This document shows positions 1-8,637 of a stretch of DNA of 64,000 nt, piece after piece. The stretch's first letter is position 1. Every line of letters begins with the position of its first letter. The DNA is from an uncultured Oscillibacter sp. (GTDB taxonomy: Bacteria > Bacillota > Clostridia > Oscillospirales > Oscillospiraceae): positions 1 through 64,000 of the forward strand of contig CAJKKQ010000006.1 of assembly GCA_905200545.1 (NCBI GenBank). Direction: 5' to 3'. The notes below the pieces were generated by a model. That model did no database searches and was not told the DNA's origin. It worked only from the letters and a program-made list of their open reading frames with translations. Position numbers and translations under genes: made by a program.

Positions 1-697
1 AGAAGAACTCCAGCTCCATCTGCTCGAACTCCCGGGTGCGGAAGGTGAAGTTGCCGGGGGTGATCTCGTTGCGGAAGGACTTGCCGATCTGGCAGACGCC
101 GAAGGGCAGCTTCTTGCGGGTGGTGCGCTGGACGTTCTGGAAGTTGACGAAGATGCCCTGGGCGGTCTCAGGACGCAGGTACACGGTGTTCTTGGCATCC
201 TCGGTGACGCCCTGGAAGGTCTTGAACATCAGGTTGAACTGCCGGATGTCGGTGAAGTTGTGCTTGCCGCAGCTGGGGCAGGGGATGTTGTGGGACTCGA
301 TAAACTCCTTCATCTCCGCCTGGGAAAAGGCGTCGATGGGTTTTTCCAGCTCCACGCCGTTCTCACCGGCCCAGTCCTCGATGAGCTTGTCGGCACGGAA
401 GCGCTCCTTGCACTCCTTGCAGTCCATCAGGGGGTCGGAGAAGCCGCCCAGATGGCCGGAGGCCACCCAGGTTTGGGGGTTCATGAGGATGGCGGCATCC
501 AGGCCCACGTTATAGGGGTTCTCCTGGACGAACTTCTTCCACCAGGCCTTCTTGACGTTGTTCTTGAGCTCCACGCCCAGAGGGCCGTAGTCCCAGGTAT
601 TGGCCAGGCCGCCGTAGATCTCGCTGCCGGAGAAGATGAAGCCGCGGCCCTTGCACAGGGCAACGATCTTCTCCATGGTCTTTTCGCTGTTTTTCAT
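1..697 (-). CDS. glyQS: Glycyl-tRNA synthetase, class II dimeric type (3' part outside window)
   Basis: Charges tRNA-Gly with glycine in the cytoplasm. About 232 N-terminal residues are visible, beginning [19 protein letters not shown]. They include the family motifs [19 protein letters not shown], a Cys pair typical of the insertion (CKEC), and the class II motif 2 region with [13 protein letters not shown] and [13 protein letters not shown]. The gene runs off the left edge, so the catalytic C-terminal half and anticodon-binding domain are not seen. The ATG at 697 follows an AGGAG-like ribosome site. A T-box leader with terminator lies directly upstream, so expression should respond to uncharged tRNA-Gly. 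Identification is secure; only completeness is limited. Confidence 0.95.
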   Translation of the reverse strand, partial: MKNSEKTMEKIVALCKGRGFIFSGSEIYGGLANTWDYGPLGVELKNNVKKAWWKKFVQENPYNVGLDAAILMNPQTWVASGHLGGFSDPLMDCKECKERFRADKLIEDWAGENGVELEKPIDAFSQAEMKEFIESHNIPCPSCGKHNFTDIRQFNLMFKTFQGVTEDAKNTVYLRPETAQGIFVNFQNVQRTTRKKLPFGVCQIGKSFRNEITPGNFTFRTREFEQMELEFF

Positions 698-740
698 GGG
701 GATGCTCCTTTTCTGTCGTAAATTTTTTGCGACTCAGGGC

Positions 741-974
741 AAAAAAACGCCCTGAGCCCAAGGGCTCAGGGCGAATCAAACGATCCGTGGTTCCACCTGA
801 ATTCGTGCCTGGCTGGCACGCACTTCGTTCCCGGTAACGGCGGGGACCGGCGGGGCATTTCCGCTCCGCGGCTCCAGGGCGCCTTCTCCCCTCTCCCGCA
901 AGGACTCGCACCAGCCGTCCTCTCTCTTGCCCGGGAAACAAGGGATACTCCTCCCTGTCACAGCCTTTTTGACA
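741..974 (-). promoter_or_regulatory. T-box riboswitch leader of glyQS
   Basis: Read on the minus strand, this leader carries the T-box core AGGTGGAACCACGG (785-798), which pairs with the tRNA acceptor end, followed by a 12-bp GC-rich terminator stem (748-773) and seven U residues (747-741). An AGTA element near the 5' end and a GGTGCGAG element further on match the conserved stem I and stem III boxes. Stem I looks short. I could not place the glycine specifier codon with certainty. Uncharged tRNA-Gly would favour the antiterminator and allow glyQS transcription. Confidence 0.88.
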
Positions 975-980
975 TGGTGC

Positions 981-1009
981 ATGCTATCACGTTTTTCCGG
1001 GGTTGTCAA
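981..1009 (-). promoter_or_regulatory. SigA-type promoter of glyQS
   Basis: On the minus strand TTGACA (1009-1004) and TAGCAT (986-981) are separated by 17 bp, placing the transcript start close to the first T-box nucleotides. Confidence 0.75.
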
Positions 1010-1133
1010 GTCCGGCAGCAAAATCTCCCGGTTTTCCTGCAAAAGAGCGAAAGTTTTTCACAAAATTTCAAAGTTTGTGGAGAACATCCCGCCCCAGTTC
1101 CCTCTTTTTTCAGGAAAACTGCCTGAAAACAGA

Positions 1134-1174
1134 AAAACAGCCCGAAGCTTTCCACTTCAGGCTGTTTTTTGTGG
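1134..1174 (-). terminator. Terminator of the rpmH-khpB gene group
   Basis: A hairpin with arms AAACAGCC/GGCTGTTT, extended by GAAG/CTTC, is followed on the minus strand by a U run. It lies just downstream of the khpB stop. A second weaker hairpin (TTTTCAGG/CCTGAAAA, about 1106-1129) follows. Confidence 0.75.
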
Positions 1175-1180
1175 ATGGAT

Positions 1181-2011
1181 TTACTTCTTCTCCCGGTCGT
1201 AGGCCACGATGACGCGGCGGTTGGGCTCGGTACCGGTGGAGTAGGTGGTGACGCCGGGCACATCCTGCAGCGCGGTGTGGATCACATGGCGCTCGTAGGC
1301 GTTCATGGGCTCCAGGGTGACGCTGCGGCGGTACTTGGTGACCTTGGCGGCCACCTTCCGGGCCAGGTGCTGGAGGCTCTGCTCCCGCTTGGCCCGATAG
1401 TTCTCGGCGTCCAGCTGCACCCGCACCCGGCCGCTGCCGCTGCGGTTGACCGCATAGCTGGTCAGCTGCTGGATGGCGTCCAGGGTCTCGCCCCGGCGGC
1501 CGATGAGCCCGCCCAGGTTCTTCCCCTCCAGGATCACCTGATAGCGGCCCTTTTCCGGCTGGTAGATATGGATGTCCGCGGGGCTCTCCATCTGCTCCAG
1601 CAATCCGGAGAGGAACTTCCGAATGGCCTGGGCCTTCTCGTCGTTCACTTCCTCGCCCCGGTCCACGGCGGGAGCAGTCTCCTCAGCGGGAGCCTTCTCC
1701 TCCTGCACGGGAGCAGGGCGTTCTTCCTTCTTCTCCTTTTCCCGTACCTTGGGCTGCTGGGGCTTTTCGCTGCGGGGCTTGGGCTCCGCCTTCTTGGGCT
1801 GTTCCTCCTGGACAGGGGCGGCGGGCTCCTCTTCCTCGGGACCGTAGCTCACCCGGACCTTGGCCGGGCAGCTGCCCAGGCCCAAAAAGCCGGATTTTGC
1901 CCGCTCCAGAATCTCCACGGACACGTCGTCCCGGTCCAGACCCAGCTGGGCGAGAGCCTTGGAAATGGCCTCGTCCTCGGTCTTACCCGTTACATCGATA
2001 AACTCTCTCAT
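1181..2011 (-). CDS. khpB: KhpB/Jag RNA-binding protein (SpoIIIJ-associated)
   Basis: A 276-residue cytoplasmic RNA-binding protein, genetically linked in Firmicutes to YidC and to cell-envelope and division control. It shows the Jag N-terminal domain (starts MREFIDVTGKTEDEAISKAL), a long Pro/Glu/Lys-rich linker (about residues 60-130), a KH domain with the GxxG loop (IGRRGE), and a C-terminal R3H domain. The ATG at 2011 has a GAGG ribosome site. It follows yidC by 10 bp, so the two are co-transcribed. The usual next genes mnmE/mnmG are absent; a terminator and then glyQS follow instead. Confidence 0.92.
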   Translation of the reverse strand: MREFIDVTGKTEDEAISKALAQLGLDRDDVSVEILERAKSGFLGLGSCPAKVRVSYGPEEEEPAAPVQEEQPKKAEPKPRSEKPQQPKVREKEKKEERPAPVQEEKAPAEETAPAVDRGEEVNDEKAQAIRKFLSGLLEQMESPADIHIYQPEKGRYQVILEGKNLGGLIGRRGETLDAIQQLTSYAVNRSGSGRVRVQLDAENYRAKREQSLQHLARKVAAKVTKYRRSVTLEPMNAYERHVIHTALQDVPGVTTYSTGTEPNRRVIVAYDREKK

Positions 2012-2021
2012 GTCACGTTCC

Positions 2022-3191
2022 TCACTTCGTCTCACTGTCGTAGCGGTCCGCCTTGTAGGACCGGCCCCGGGCATAGGGACGGTCACCGATGCGGCCGGCC
2101 TCGGTGGTGCTGGACTTCTTGGCCTTGGCGGCCTTGGCCTCCTGGGCGGCCTTGCGCTTTTCCTTCAGGGTCTGCTTCTGGACCTGAGCCGCCTCACGGC
2201 GCTGCTCCTCCTGACGGCGTTTTCCCTCTTCGATGCGCTTTTGCCGCTCTGCCTGCCGGGCCTCATACCGGGCGTTTTCCTCTTCTTCCAGCTTCTTGGT
2301 GAAGAACTTGCCCATCACCAGCTCCTGCACGGCGGAGAAGGCGCTCTGGGCAATCCAGTACACGCCCAGGGCCGCGGGCATCATGAAGGCGATGTACACG
2401 GAGAACAAAGGCATGAACCACAGCATCATCTTGGTGGAACCGGCGCCGGGGCCCTCGGGCGTAGGCTGGGTGCGGGTCATGAACTTGGTCATGAGAAGCT
2501 GGCTGCCGCCGGCGATGATGGGGATGAGAATGAGGCCGATGATCCCCCACTCAAAGGAGAAGTTCTTTACGGCATCCCAGGGATTGGTGGCCAGGTTCAG
2601 TCCCAGGAAGTTGTAGTTGACGTTGATCCAGCCGTCGATGTTGGCGGCGGCGTCCGGCAGCTGGGAGCTGATGAGGTTGGCCAGGTTGATCTGGCCGTAA
2701 GCCGTCAGCTGGGTGACGCCGTCGGTGACCACGGCCACGCCGTCCTTCATCTGGACGATCTGGCTCATGTCCAGGCCGGCAGCGGTGGCAGCGTCCACCA
2801 GCTGCTGCACCACGCCCTCACCCAGCATCATGAAGTGGGTGATGGGCTGGCGGATGATGGAGTACAGGGCAATCAGGATGGGGAAGGGCAGGAAGCTCCA
2901 CAGGCACCCGCTCATGGGGTTGACGCCCTCCTCCTGGTAGAACTTCTGCATCTCCTCGTTCATCTTGGCCTGGTTGTTGGCGTACTTCTTCTGGATCTCC
3001 TGCATCTTGCCGGACATGCGGCTCATGCGCATCATGCTCTTCTTGGATTTCATCTGGAAGGGCAGCAGGATCAGCTTGAGCACCAGGGTGAACAGGATCA
3101 AAGCCACGCCGTAGGAGCCCGTCAAGGTATAGAACAGACGGACCAGCCAGGCAAAGGGCACGCAGATCCAGTATCCGATGGTTGAAAACAT
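2022..3191 (-). CDS. yidC: Membrane protein insertase YidC/Oxa1 family
   Basis: Inserts and folds inner-membrane proteins, alone or with SecYEG. The 389-residue protein starts MFSTIGYWICVPFAW after a GGAGGAAG ribosome site. It has an N-terminal membrane segment, the conserved YTLTGSYGVALILFTL region and a cytoplasmic loop (KKSMMRMSRMSGKMQEIQKKY). A large external loop and the typical cluster of membrane helices near residues 230-310 follow. The C-terminal tail (about 75 residues) is strongly basic and Ala/Gln/Glu-rich, as expected for ribosome contact. No lipobox cysteine is seen. The upstream neighbours yidD and rnpA and the downstream khpB are the standard cluster. Confidence 0.95.
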   Translation of the reverse strand: MFSTIGYWICVPFAWLVRLFYTLTGSYGVALILFTLVLKLILLPFQMKSKKSMMRMSRMSGKMQEIQKKYANNQAKMNEEMQKFYQEEGVNPMSGCLWSFLPFPILIALYSIIRQPITHFMMLGEGVVQQLVDAATAAGLDMSQIVQMKDGVAVVTDGVTQLTAYGQINLANLISSQLPDAAANIDGWINVNYNFLGLNLATNPWDAVKNFSFEWGIIGLILIPIIAGGSQLLMTKFMTRTQPTPEGPGAGSTKMMLWFMPLFSVYIAFMMPAALGVYWIAQSAFSAVQELVMGKFFTKKLEEEENARYEARQAERQKRIEEGKRRQEEQRREAAQVQKQTLKEKRKAAQEAKAAKAKKSSTTEAGRIGDRPYARGRSYKADRYDSETK

Positions 3192-3349
3192 AGTCGGATC
3201 TTCCTCCAAAGTCGTATTTGGTTGCAGGTGTCGGGGGGTCTCCCCCGCTGTCCGCCTCAAAGGCGGACAAGATCTTGGTTCTCCCGGATCCCCGGCGCCT
3301 GTGGGAATACCTCCCCAGACAGTGGGGCACACCGGAGAACGCCCCTTCT

Positions 3350-3562
3350 TCAGGGCACGGGGTCATACCCGCCCTTGTGGAAGGGGTTGCAGCGCAGGAT
3401 CCTACGAAAGGCCATCCAGCCGCCCTTCAGGGCGCCGTATTTTTCGATGGCCTCCAAAGCGTATTGGGAGCAGGTGGGGGTGTAGCGGCAGCAAGGGGGA
3501 CGGTACGGGGAAATGGCCACGCGATAAAAGCGCACCAAAGCCAGCAAGACCCGTTTCATCAT
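3350..3562 (-). CDS. yidD: Membrane protein insertion efficiency factor YidD
   Basis: A 70-residue protein that assists YidC-dependent insertion. It has the full family pattern: an N-terminal amphipathic helix, [38 protein letters not shown], and a C-terminal [14 protein letters not shown]. The start ATGATG at 3562/3559 overlaps the rnpA stop and is preceded by GGGAGG inside rnpA, so translational coupling is likely. I chose the first ATG because the ribosome-site spacing is 7 bases. Confidence 0.93.
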   Translation of the reverse strand: MMKRVLLALVRFYRVAISPYRPPCCRYTPTCSQYALEAIEKYGALKGGWMAFRRILRCNPFHKGGYDPVP

Positions 3563-3909
3563 GGCCTTGCCTCCCCTTCCGTCAGTTCCAGCTTCCGGCA
3601 AAGACGCAAAAACGTGGCGTTGAGATCCTTCCAGGGAGCGGTCAATGTCCGTCCCCGGGCCACCAGCAGCACGTCGTATCCCGGACGCAGCTTGTCCCGG
3701 TTCAGGCGGTACACCTCCCGCAGTCGCCGCCGGGCCCGGTTGCGCACCACGGCGCCCCCCAGCTTCACGGAAACCGTGATGCCCAGGCGGTTATGGCCCA
3801 GCTTGTTCTTGCGGCAGTAGACCACCATGGATCCGCTGACTGCGGAGGCTCCCCGCTGGTACAGCCGCCGGAACTCGTAATTCTCTTTGAGTGTCACCGC
3901 TCGCTTCAC
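3559..3909 (-). CDS. rnpA: Ribonuclease P protein component
   Basis: The protein subunit of RNase P, which supports 5' maturation of tRNA precursors by the catalytic RNA. The 116-residue basic protein shows the RNR signature region ([15 protein letters not shown]) and the central [19 protein letters not shown] strand typical of the family. It lies between rpmH and yidD as in most bacteria and overlaps yidD by a few bases. The RNase P RNA itself was not recognised in this window. Confidence 0.96.
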   Translation of the reverse strand: MKRAVTLKENYEFRRLYQRGASAVSGSMVVYCRKNKLGHNRLGITVSVKLGGAVVRNRARRRLREVYRLNRDKLRPGYDVLLVARGRTLTAPWKDLNATFLRLCRKLELTEGEARP

Positions 3910-4068
3910 GGCGCTTCTCCGCCCTTTCTCGTCTTCACACCCGGCGTCCCCCGGATCGTCCTCCCGCCATCAGGCGGCAGAAACTCCGATAGGGACGGAG
4001 GAATCCTTACAAATTCCCGCCGTCCCTGAAGACGTCTTTTCAAGTGTCTCCCGCACGCTCCGCTTCGC

Positions 4069-4209
4069 TTAGTAGGAGAGGCGAGCGCGGCCCTTGGCGC
4101 GGCGACGGGAGAGAACCTTGCGGCCGTTGGCGGTAGCCATTCTCTTGCGGAAGCCGTGGACCTTCTGACCGTGGAGCTTCTTGGGCTGATAGGTACGTTT
4201 CGTTGCCAT
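4069..4209 (-). CDS. rpmH: 50S ribosomal protein L34
   Basis: A 46-residue, very basic ribosomal protein of the large subunit: [20 protein letters not shown] at the start, then [20 protein letters not shown], ending RLSY. An AGGAGGTG ribosome site lies upstream of the ATG at 4209. It is first in the leftward gene group and is driven by a near-consensus promoter at 4327-4355. A GCGAAGC hairpin-like sequence directly follows its stop codon. Confidence 0.97.
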   Translation of the reverse strand: MATKRTYQPKKLHGQKVHGFRKRMATANGRKVLSRRRAKGRARLSY

Positions 4210-4326
4210 GTTGAGACACCTCCTAGCAGTATTCCGGCCGTTCCCTTTGGGAACGGCGCTTACTCGACGCCCCACCCGGTGGGCGGAACGCAGTAAACCA
4301 ATCAAACGTCTTGCGACGCACCGAAT

Positions 4327-4355
4327 AGTATACAGACTCTTTGAAAATATGTCAA
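4327..4355 (-). promoter_or_regulatory. SigA-type promoter of rpmH-rnpA-yidD-yidC-khpB
   Basis: On the minus strand TTGACA (4355-4350) and TATACT (4332-4327) are separated by 17 bp, a near-perfect housekeeping promoter. The 393-bp gene-free stretch 4210-4602 holds this promoter and the divergent dnaA promoter. I saw no convincing DnaA-box cluster there. Confidence 0.85.
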
Positions 4356-4510
4356 CAAAAACTTGAGATTTCCTAAAAAAAAGCTGCTTTTTCCCGGTTT
4401 CCGGGTCGATTTCTAAATCTGGTGGGCTTTCGCTCCAAAAGGCCCCACATCTTGTCCGCTGCTCCCGGGTTTTCCGGTGAGATTTTTTCATCTTAATATT
4501 AGAATAAGTA

Positions 4511-4539
4511 TTGTGTTTGGTTGGTCTTTTTGTTATAAT
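4511..4539 (+). promoter_or_regulatory. SigA-type promoter of dnaA
   Basis: TTGTGT (4511-4516) and TATAAT (4534-4539) are separated by 17 bp in an AT-rich stretch about 65 bases before the dnaA start. Confidence 0.75.
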
Positions 4540-4602
4540 AACCCTGTCTTGTTTTGTCCATTATTTACGAGAGACCATTGATTTAGAGAGAGGTGTTTCT
4601 GT

Positions 4603-5925
4603 TTGAATTCCGTGGCCGACGTATGGGAGAACGTGCTGACGCAGCTCCGGCGCGATCTCTCCGAGACCACCATCGCCACCTGGTTCGACGAGCTGGAGGC
4701 GGTGGACATCCGGGGGAATACCTTTATCCTCCACTGTTCCAACGACTTCAAAAAGGGCTATATCGAGTCCCTGTTCATGAAAAACATCAAGGCGTCCTTG
4801 CACGACATTTTCTCCACGGACTTTGAAGTGCGGATCCTGGACGACCTTGCCTACGCGGAGTTCAACGGCGCCGCGCCCCATAAGCAGAGCGACCGTTTTA
4901 CCTCCGACGAGTTCACCTTCGAGACCTTCGTGGTGGGCCCCTCCAACAAGCTGGCCTACGCGGCCTCGGTGTCTGTTGCGGAGCATCCCGCCCAGAACTA
5001 CAACCCCCTGCTGATCTACGGGGACTCCGGCCTTGGCAAGACCCACCTGATCTACGCCATCGCCAACGTCATCCGCCGCAACGACCCCGCCGCCAAAATC
5101 GCCTACGTCAAGGGCGACGACCTCACCAACGAACTGGTGGCCGCCATTCAGGCCGGTCCAAGCAAGACCGCCGAGATGCGGGAGAAGTACCGCCAGGCGG
5201 ATCTGCTGCTGGTGGACGACGTGCAGTTCATCGCCGGCCGCAAGCAGACCCAGGAGGAGTTCTTCCACACCTTCAACAACCTCTATGAGTCCGGCCGCCA
5301 GATCGTACTGACCTCCGACCGTCCCCCCTCTGAGATGACCCAGCTGGAGGACCGTCTGCGCACCCGGTTCGAGTGGGGCTTGCTGGTGGACGTGGCGCCG
5401 CCGGACTTTGAGACCCGCCTTGCCATCATCAAGAACAAGGCCGCCCTGCTGGGCATGGAGCTGCCCGACAAGATCTCCGCCTATATTGCCGAAAACGTCA
5501 CCGCCAACGTCCGTCAGATCGAGGGCACCATCAACAAGATCATGGCCCTCAAGGATCTTTTAGGCAGCGATACCGACGAGGAGACCGTCACCCGGGCCAT
5601 CCAGGATATGATCAAGCGCTCCAACGAGTACATCCCCACGCCGGAGGCCATCCTGGAGTACATCTCCAAGTATTACGGCCTGGAGGAGTCCGTCATCCGG
5701 GGCCAGCAGCGGATCCGGGACGCCGTCACCGCCCGGCAGATCGCCATGTATCTGATCCGGTCCATGACCAATCTGTCTCTGGACGATATCGGCAAGCAAT
5801 TTGACAACCGGGACCACTCCACGGTGCTCTATTCCATCAAGCAGGTGGAGACCAAGATGAAGAAAAATTCCTCCTTCGCCGAGACGGTGAAAGAGATCAA
5901 AACCAACATCAATTCCAAGCGCTGA
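4603..5925 (+). CDS. dnaA: Chromosomal replication initiator protein DnaA
   Basis: Binds DnaA boxes and melts oriC to start replication. The 440-residue protein has an N-terminal helicase-loading domain I and a very short domain II. Its AAA+ domain has Walker A GDSGLGKTH (about residue 140) and Walker B LLVDDVQF (about 202), with sensor regions beyond. The C-terminal helix-turn-helix carries the signature NRDHSTVLYS (about 402-411). The start is TTG at 4603, chosen because AGAGAGGTG lies 7 bases upstream; an in-frame GTG at 4612 is less well placed. Domain II is shorter than in Bacillus. Confidence 0.97.
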   Translation: MNSVADVWENVLTQLRRDLSETTIATWFDELEAVDIRGNTFILHCSNDFKKGYIESLFMKNIKASLHDIFSTDFEVRILDDLAYAEFNGAAPHKQSDRFTSDEFTFETFVVGPSNKLAYAASVSVAEHPAQNYNPLLIYGDSGLGKTHLIYAIANVIRRNDPAAKIAYVKGDDLTNELVAAIQAGPSKTAEMREKYRQADLLLVDDVQFIAGRKQTQEEFFHTFNNLYESGRQIVLTSDRPPSEMTQLEDRLRTRFEWGLLVDVAPPDFETRLAIIKNKAALLGMELPDKISAYIAENVTANVRQIEGTINKIMALKDLLGSDTDEETVTRAIQDMIKRSNEYIPTPEAILEYISKYYGLEESVIRGQQRIRDAVTARQIAMYLIRSMTNLSLDDIGKQFDNRDHSTVLYSIKQVETKMKKNSSFAETVKEIKTNINSKR

Positions 5926-6187
5926 GAAGCGTTTTTTTGTGGTGCAATTTTTCAACATCTTCTGTGGAAAATGAAAAACTTGCCGTGGACAACTTGCACC
6001 CCTAAAATCCTGTGGAAGACTTGCATGTTTCCTCCACATCCCCTGTGGAACGCCAAAGTCCGACAGCTCATGGGCTTTGGCCGTTTCTCCACAATTTTTC
6101 GCTCTACGACGACTTCTGCTAAAAAGATATGTTTCTTTTCTTTAAAAGAACACCGCAATCCATCCTAGTAAGAGAGGACGATCCACA
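5926..6187 (+). other. oriC: Probable replication origin (oriC) between dnaA and dnaN
   Basis: The 262-bp gene-free interval holds a cluster of DnaA-box-like 9-mers (consensus TTATCCACA). One-mismatch copies lie at 5963-5971 (minus, TTTTCCACA) and 6085-6093 (plus, TTCTCCACA). Two-mismatch copies lie at 5984-5992, 6011-6019, 6030-6038, 6044-6052 and 6179-6187. An AT-rich stretch (about 6115-6150, with TTTCTTTAAAAG) follows and could be the unwinding element. No perfect box is present. Position between dnaA and dnaN and the divergence of the surrounding genes support the call. Confidence 0.72.
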
Positions 6188-7303
6188 ATGATGAAATTCT
6201 CCTGTGAAAAAGCGCTGCTGCAAAGCGCCATCGCGGTCACCAGCCGGGCTGTGGCACAAAAAAGCTCTATCCCGGCCCTGGAGGGCCTCCTTCTTCACGC
6301 CGACTCTTGTCTGACCGTCTCCGGCTACAACATGCAGACCGGCATCCGCACCAAGGTATCCGCCGACGTCACCGGCCAAGGCGATATCGTGCTCAACGCC
6401 CGCCTCTTCGGCGACATCATCCGCCGGATGCCCGATGACGTGATCACCTTCTCCGCCGACGACCGCCAGACCGTCCATCTGTCCTGCGGTGACGCAAACT
6501 TTGACATTTTGGGTCTCTCTGCGGCGGACTATCCGGATCTGCCCGAGGTGGAGGACGAGTATTCCGTGTCCATCCAGCAAAAGACCCTTCGGGCCATGAT
6601 CGAGGAGACGGCCTTTGCCGTGTCCACCAACGAGTCCCGGCCCGTCCACACGGGCGCCCTCTTTGAGATCAGCGACAAGGGATTGACCATGGTGGCGGTA
6701 GACGGCTTCCGTCTGGCCATCCGGCGGGAGCCTCTGGAAAAGATCGAAGGCGGTGCCTTCTCCTTCGTGGCTCCCGGCTCCGCCCTCAACGAGGTGAAGG
6801 GCATCTGTGCCGACAGCGAGGATCTGGCCTCCGTCACCCTGGGCAAGCGTCACATTCTCTTCGAAGTGGGCGACACCGAGCTGATCTGCCGCCGTCTGGA
6901 GGGGGAATTCCTGGATTACAAGAACGCCATTCCCCGGAAAAACCCCATTTCCGTCATCGCCGACACCAAATCCCTCATCGAGAGCATCGACCGTGTGTCC
7001 GTGGTGATTTCCGACAAGCTGAAAAGCCCCGTCCGGTGCCTCTTTGAGCAGGACCGGGTGCTGCTCTCCGCCAAGACCGGAAACGGCGAGGCCAAGGACG
7101 TCTGCCGCCTCAGCGGCGACGGGAACGGCCTGGAGATCGGCTTCAACAACCGCTATTTGATGGAGGCGCTGCGCTACGCCCCGGCGGACACCGTAAAGAT
7201 CGAGCTGAACACCGGGGTCTCCCCCGCCATCATCGTGCCGGTGGACGGGGAGGAAAATTTCCTGTATATGGTACTTCCGGTGCGGCTTAAGAGCGCCGAG
7301 TAA
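6188..7303 (+). CDS. dnaN: DNA polymerase III beta subunit (sliding clamp)
   Basis: Forms the dimeric ring that tethers polymerase III to DNA. The 371-residue protein starts MMKFSCEKALLQSAI and shows the three-domain clamp organisation, with family segments such as IPALEGLLLHA, PVHTGALFEI and DGFRLAIRR. The C-terminus has the protein-binding pocket region ending FLYMVLPVRL. GAGAGG lies upstream of tandem ATGs; either could be used. Its position after dnaA and before rlbA/recF is canonical. Confidence 0.96.
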   Translation: MMKFSCEKALLQSAIAVTSRAVAQKSSIPALEGLLLHADSCLTVSGYNMQTGIRTKVSADVTGQGDIVLNARLFGDIIRRMPDDVITFSADDRQTVHLSCGDANFDILGLSAADYPDLPEVEDEYSVSIQQKTLRAMIEETAFAVSTNESRPVHTGALFEISDKGLTMVAVDGFRLAIRREPLEKIEGGAFSFVAPGSALNEVKGICADSEDLASVTLGKRHILFEVGDTELICRRLEGEFLDYKNAIPRKNPISVIADTKSLIESIDRVSVVISDKLKSPVRCLFEQDRVLLSAKTGNGEAKDVCRLSGDGNGLEIGFNNRYLMEALRYAPADTVKIELNTGVSPAIIVPVDGEENFLYMVLPVRLKSAE

Positions 7304-7311
7304 GGAGTGTT

Positions 7312-7527
7312 ATGGAAACCATTGTCATCCATACGGAGTTCATCAAGCTCCAGGACCTTTTGAAATTTGCCAACCTGGTGGGAAGCGGCGGCGAGGCCAA
7401 GGAGCGCATCCAGGCCGGGGAGGTCTCCGTGGGGGGAGAGGTGTGCCTCATGCGGGGCAAGAAGATCCGCCCGGGGGACGACGTCCTCTTCCAGGGAAAG
7501 CACTACACCGTGGCCTATGCGGATTGA
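7312..7527 (+). CDS. rlbA: S4-domain RNA-binding protein (YaaA/RlbA family)
   Basis: A 71-residue protein made almost entirely of an S4 RNA-binding fold (FIKLQDLLKFANLVGSGGEA, then AGEVSVGGEV and RGKKIRPGDDV). Members at this location between dnaN and recF are associated with ribosome assembly. It begins 8 bases after the dnaN stop and overlaps the recF start by 11 bases, so translation is probably coupled. Confidence 0.9.
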   Translation: METIVIHTEFIKLQDLLKFANLVGSGGEAKERIQAGEVSVGGEVCLMRGKKIRPGDDVLFQGKHYTVAYAD

Positions 7528-8620
7528 CGCCCTGTCCCTCACCGGCTTTCGCAATTACGCCCAAGAGCAGGTGGAATTCCACCCGGAGTGCAACGTGATT
7601 TTGGGAGAGAATGCCCAGGGGAAAACCAACCTTTTGGAGGCAATTTCCTACCTTTCCTGCGGAAAATCCCCCCGGGCCCGGACGGACCGGGAGATGATCC
7701 GCTTCGGAGAAAATGCCGCCCGGATGGAGGCCGCCGTGTTCGCCCGGGACCGGGAATTCCGGGTGCGGGTGGACCTCTACCGGGACCGGCGGCGGAAGAT
7801 GAGCGTCAACCAGGTGGCAGCCAAAACCAGCGCCCAGCTCTCCCAGGTGTACAACACCGTGTTCTTCTGCCCGGAGGATCTGTACCTGATCCGGGAGGGG
7901 GCCGCCGCCCGGCGGCGGTTTCTAGACACTGCGTTATGTCAACTTCGCCCCCGATACGCCGCGGCGCTTGCCCAGTACAACCGGGCCCATGAACACAAGA
8001 CCCGGATCCTCCGGGACGCTCAGGAGCGGCCGGATCTGCTGGCGGCGCTGCCGGACTTCAGCGAGCGGATGGTGCAGATGGGAGCGGTGGTGATCCACTA
8101 CCGGGCCCAGTTTGCCCGGCGTCTGGCGGAGTACGCCGCCGTCCACCACGGAGAGTGCTCCGGGGGACGGGAGCAGCTGGGCATCACCTACCAGACGGTG
8201 TCCGCCGTCACGGACCCCCTGGCCCACGAGGGCCAGATCATGGAGCAGCTGCGCGCCCACATGGAAGCCCACCGGACAGCGGAGCTTGCCAGCCGCACCT
8301 GCCTCTCCGGTCCCCACAAGGACGACTTGCTGGTGACCATCGACGGCCTGGCCGCCAAGGACTACGCCTCCCAGGGCCAGACCCGGACGGCGGCCCTGGC
8401 GCTGAAGCTGGCGGAGCGGGAGATCTACAAAAACGCCTCCGGAGAGTACCCGGTGCTGCTGCTGGACGACGTCCTCTCGGAGCTGGACCCCCGCCGGCAG
8501 GAATTCGTCCTCAACCGCATCGCCGGGGGGCAGGTGTTCATCACATGCTGTGAAGATGATAGATTACCTCAATTACTGGGGGGCAAGGTGTTGCGTGTTC
8601 ATCAGGGTTCGCTGATTTGA
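7517..8620 (+). CDS. recF: DNA replication and repair protein RecF
   Basis: An SMC-like ATPase that helps load RecA at gaps. The 367-residue protein has Walker A GENAQGKTN (about residue 30), the signature SGPHKDDLL, and Walker B YPVLLLDDVLSELD near the C-terminus. The ATG at 7517 lies inside rlbA. Its last 21 codons (8555-8617) look foreign: AT-rich codons (AGA, TTA, CCT, CAA, TTA) in a GC-rich gene. A second, GC-rich version of the same tail lies downstream at 8826-8891. The tail in use therefore seems to be a replacement introduced with a repeat element (see findings). Confidence 0.95.
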   Translation: MRIDALSLTGFRNYAQEQVEFHPECNVILGENAQGKTNLLEAISYLSCGKSPRARTDREMIRFGENAARMEAAVFARDREFRVRVDLYRDRRRKMSVNQVAAKTSAQLSQVYNTVFFCPEDLYLIREGAAARRRFLDTALCQLRPRYAAALAQYNRAHEHKTRILRDAQERPDLLAALPDFSERMVQMGAVVIHYRAQFARRLAEYAAVHHGECSGGREQLGITYQTVSAVTDPLAHEGQIMEQLRAHMEAHRTAELASRTCLSGPHKDDLLVTIDGLAAKDYASQGQTRTAALALKLAEREIYKNASGEYPVLLLDDVLSELDPRRQEFVLNRIAGGQVFITCCEDDRLPQLLGGKVLRVHQGSLI

Positions 8621-8637
8621 GCAGGTGATGAACACGC
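8534..8637 (+). repeat. Inverted repeats enclosing the substitute recF tail
   Basis: GTGTTCATCACATGCT (8534-8549, coding for the VFITC region) is matched 15/16 by the inverted copy at 8620-8635, which begins at the stop codon. A second, perfect 12-bp inverted pair (GCGTGTTCATCA at 8593-8604 and its complement at 8626-8637) is nested within. Together they can enclose the final recF codons and stop in a stem-loop, which may also act at the RNA level. Confidence 0.75.

Noticed and set aside
4210..4602. A second origin segment between rpmH and dnaA
   Set aside because: The interval holds two divergent promoters but I found no cluster of TTATCCACA-like boxes there.
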